DNA from: Leptolyngbya sp. NIES-3755
Lineage (GTDB): Bacteria > Cyanobacteriota > Cyanobacteriia > Leptolyngbyales > Leptolyngbyaceae
Assembly: GCA_001548435.1 (NCBI GenBank)
Contig: AP017308.1
Span: forward strand, 4,101,030-4,165,029
Reading direction: 5' to 3'
Length of the DNA: 64,000 nt
The translations under genes and the position numbers were made by a program. Below are positions 63,307 to 64,000 of this stretch, piece after piece (within the stretch, counting starts at the first letter, position 1; every line of letters starts with the position of its first letter). A model generated the notes under the pieces. That model saw only the letters and a program-made list of their open reading frames with translations, ran no database searches and had not been told where the DNA came from.

Positions 63307-63747
63307 ATGCCAACGTTATATACAGAAATTGAAATTCGAGCCGCTCGATCGCAGGTCTGGCAAATCCTGATTGCGAAGGAGCGCTGGAAATATTGGAATA
63401 CTTTCTTATACGATTGTGATTCGTCTCTGCCGTTTGTGGAAGGTCGCGACGTGGCACTTTCTTTGCTGCGAAATCCAGGCGAGGAAGAAGTTCAATTTCG
63501 CCCGATCGTGACTTTAGTGCAGCCAAATTATTGTCTCAAATGGCTGTCTACCATTCCTGGTTTGCAGAATGAACATGTGTTAGAGCTTCAAGATATTGGA
63601 GTGAATCAAACCCGATTCTCGTATCGACAGAATTTTTCTGGAACGCTGGCTCGATTTCTGCTTCCATTCATCCGACGAGATGAGCGCAGAGGCATTCAAC
63701 GGATGGCTTGGGAATTAAAGCAATATGCGGAAAAAATTAATCGCTGA
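63307..63747 (+). CDS. SRPBCC family protein
   Basis: A 146-residue START/Bet v 1-like protein with IEIRAARSQVWQILIAKERW, LKWLSTIPGLQNEHVLELQ and a C-terminal helix (MAWELKQYAEKI). It would form a hydrophobic-ligand pocket; the ligand is unknown. It ends 11 nt inside the convergent TPR gene. Confidence 0.88.
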   Translation: MPTLYTEIEIRAARSQVWQILIAKERWKYWNTFLYDCDSSLPFVEGRDVALSLLRNPGEEEVQFRPIVTLVQPNYCLKWLSTIPGLQNEHVLELQDIGVNQTRFSYRQNFSGTLARFLLPFIRRDERRGIQRMAWELKQYAEKINR

Positions 63748-64000
63748 GAAGTTGATCGCGCCGAGTGACCGCATCAGAGAGGTTTGGATTCAAGTTGATC
63801 GCTTTTTCAAACGATGCGATCGCGTTTTCCCGTTGTCCAATCCGACTGAGTGCCACACCACGACTGTACCAGATACGATCGCTATTTGGGTTAATACTCA
63901 AAGCCCGGTCATAACTCTCGATCGCTTGTTTATGCAGTCCCAATCGATAGAACGCATTCGCCTGGTTGTACCAAACTTCGTATAAGTTAGGACGAATTTC
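63737..64000 (-). CDS. TPR repeat protein, C-terminal part (runs off the window)
   Basis: The frame is open from the right edge to its stop at 63737. It encodes at least two and a half tetratricopeptide repeats (WYNQANAFYRLGLHKQAI, WYSRGVALSRIGQRENAI, SFEKAINLNPN). The start lies beyond 64000, so only the C-terminal end is seen. TPR arrays mediate protein contacts. Its 3' end overlaps the SRPBCC gene by 11 nt. Confidence 0.85.
   Translation of the reverse strand, partial: EIRPNLYEVWYNQANAFYRLGLHKQAIESYDRALSINPNSDRIWYSRGVALSRIGQRENAIASFEKAINLNPNLSDAVTRRDQLLSD

Overview
The window comes from a cyanobacterial chromosome. The octamer GCGATCGC (HIP1) and its GATCG core recur throughout, coding and non-coding. 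Several genes are cyanobacterial hallmarks: psaE (photosystem I), rpaB, vipp1, and cruF with a CruG-like glycosyltransferase (myxol-glycoside carotenoids). Large multi-sensor kinases, a moderate GC content and dispersed hairpin repeats fit a filamentous Leptolyngbya- or Oscillatoria-like organism. That lineage is inferred from style, not from a marker gene. No rRNA, tRNA, CRISPR array, prophage or intact insertion sequence was seen.

Layout. 0-2.7 kb: infC, then an alpha/beta hydrolase, a membrane protein and a dual-specificity phosphatase with overlapping ends. 2.7-7.6 kb: phosphorelay cassette A (REC-wHTH-HPt-REC-REC regulator, multi-PAS kinase, single-domain receiver). 7.7-10.8 kb: an orphan ABC ATPase and a histidine kinase gene broken by an exact 17-bp tandem duplication. 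10.8-14.7 kb: purA, rplY, a kinase-like fusion protein and a Pr6Pr membrane protein. 14.7-16.7 kb: three small exported SH3/lipoproteins. 16.7-22.2 kb: a lone receiver gene, aquaporin and phosphorelay cassette B, a paralogue of A. 22.4-26.7 kb: a glutathione-reductase-like gene, a DUF2945/DUF3140 pair, uvsE and a DHH phosphoesterase. 26.8-30.6 kb: a same-strand run of diiron-type oxidase, methyltransferase, GT2 and isochorismatase-fold hydrolase genes. 30.6-36.8 kb: an rbs-type sugar importer, acetamidase/formamidase and mutM. 36.9-40.4 kb: psaE, a NarL-type regulator with a damaged 5' end facing a gene remnant, a fasciclin protein and an Rpn-family nuclease. 41-44 kb: a ZIP transporter and cruG/cruF. 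44.4-46.2 kb: a permease/TIGR03943 pair. 46.3-52.3 kb: GH5 cellulase, rpaB, radA, murJ and a DCC thiol oxidoreductase. 52.3-56.0 kb: an orphan antitoxin-like gene, a MEKHLA protein and a large MmeI-like restriction-modification enzyme. 56.1-64.0 kb: GH13 enzyme, cell-wall amidase, a SPOR-like membrane protein, vipp1, a VOC protein, malic enzyme, an SRPBCC protein and a truncated TPR gene.

How genes relate. Signalling dominates: two paralogous phosphorelay cassettes, a third related receiver next to aqpZ, a broken kinase, a NarL regulator and RpaB. An HLR1-like direct repeat lies upstream of psaE, so RpaB may regulate psaE from within the same window. Three copies or half-copies of one hairpin-rich dispersed repeat sit in intergenic gaps at about 25.5, 43.1 and 47.6 kb.

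The points most worth checking are the 17-bp duplication in the kinase gene, the dispersed repeat family, the paired phosphorelay cassettes, the GATC-free block inside the MmeI-like enzyme, and the apparent deletion junction near 37.98 kb. I did not find a clearly new defence or biosynthetic system. The 26.8-30.6 kb gene run is the best candidate for an uncharacterised pathway.
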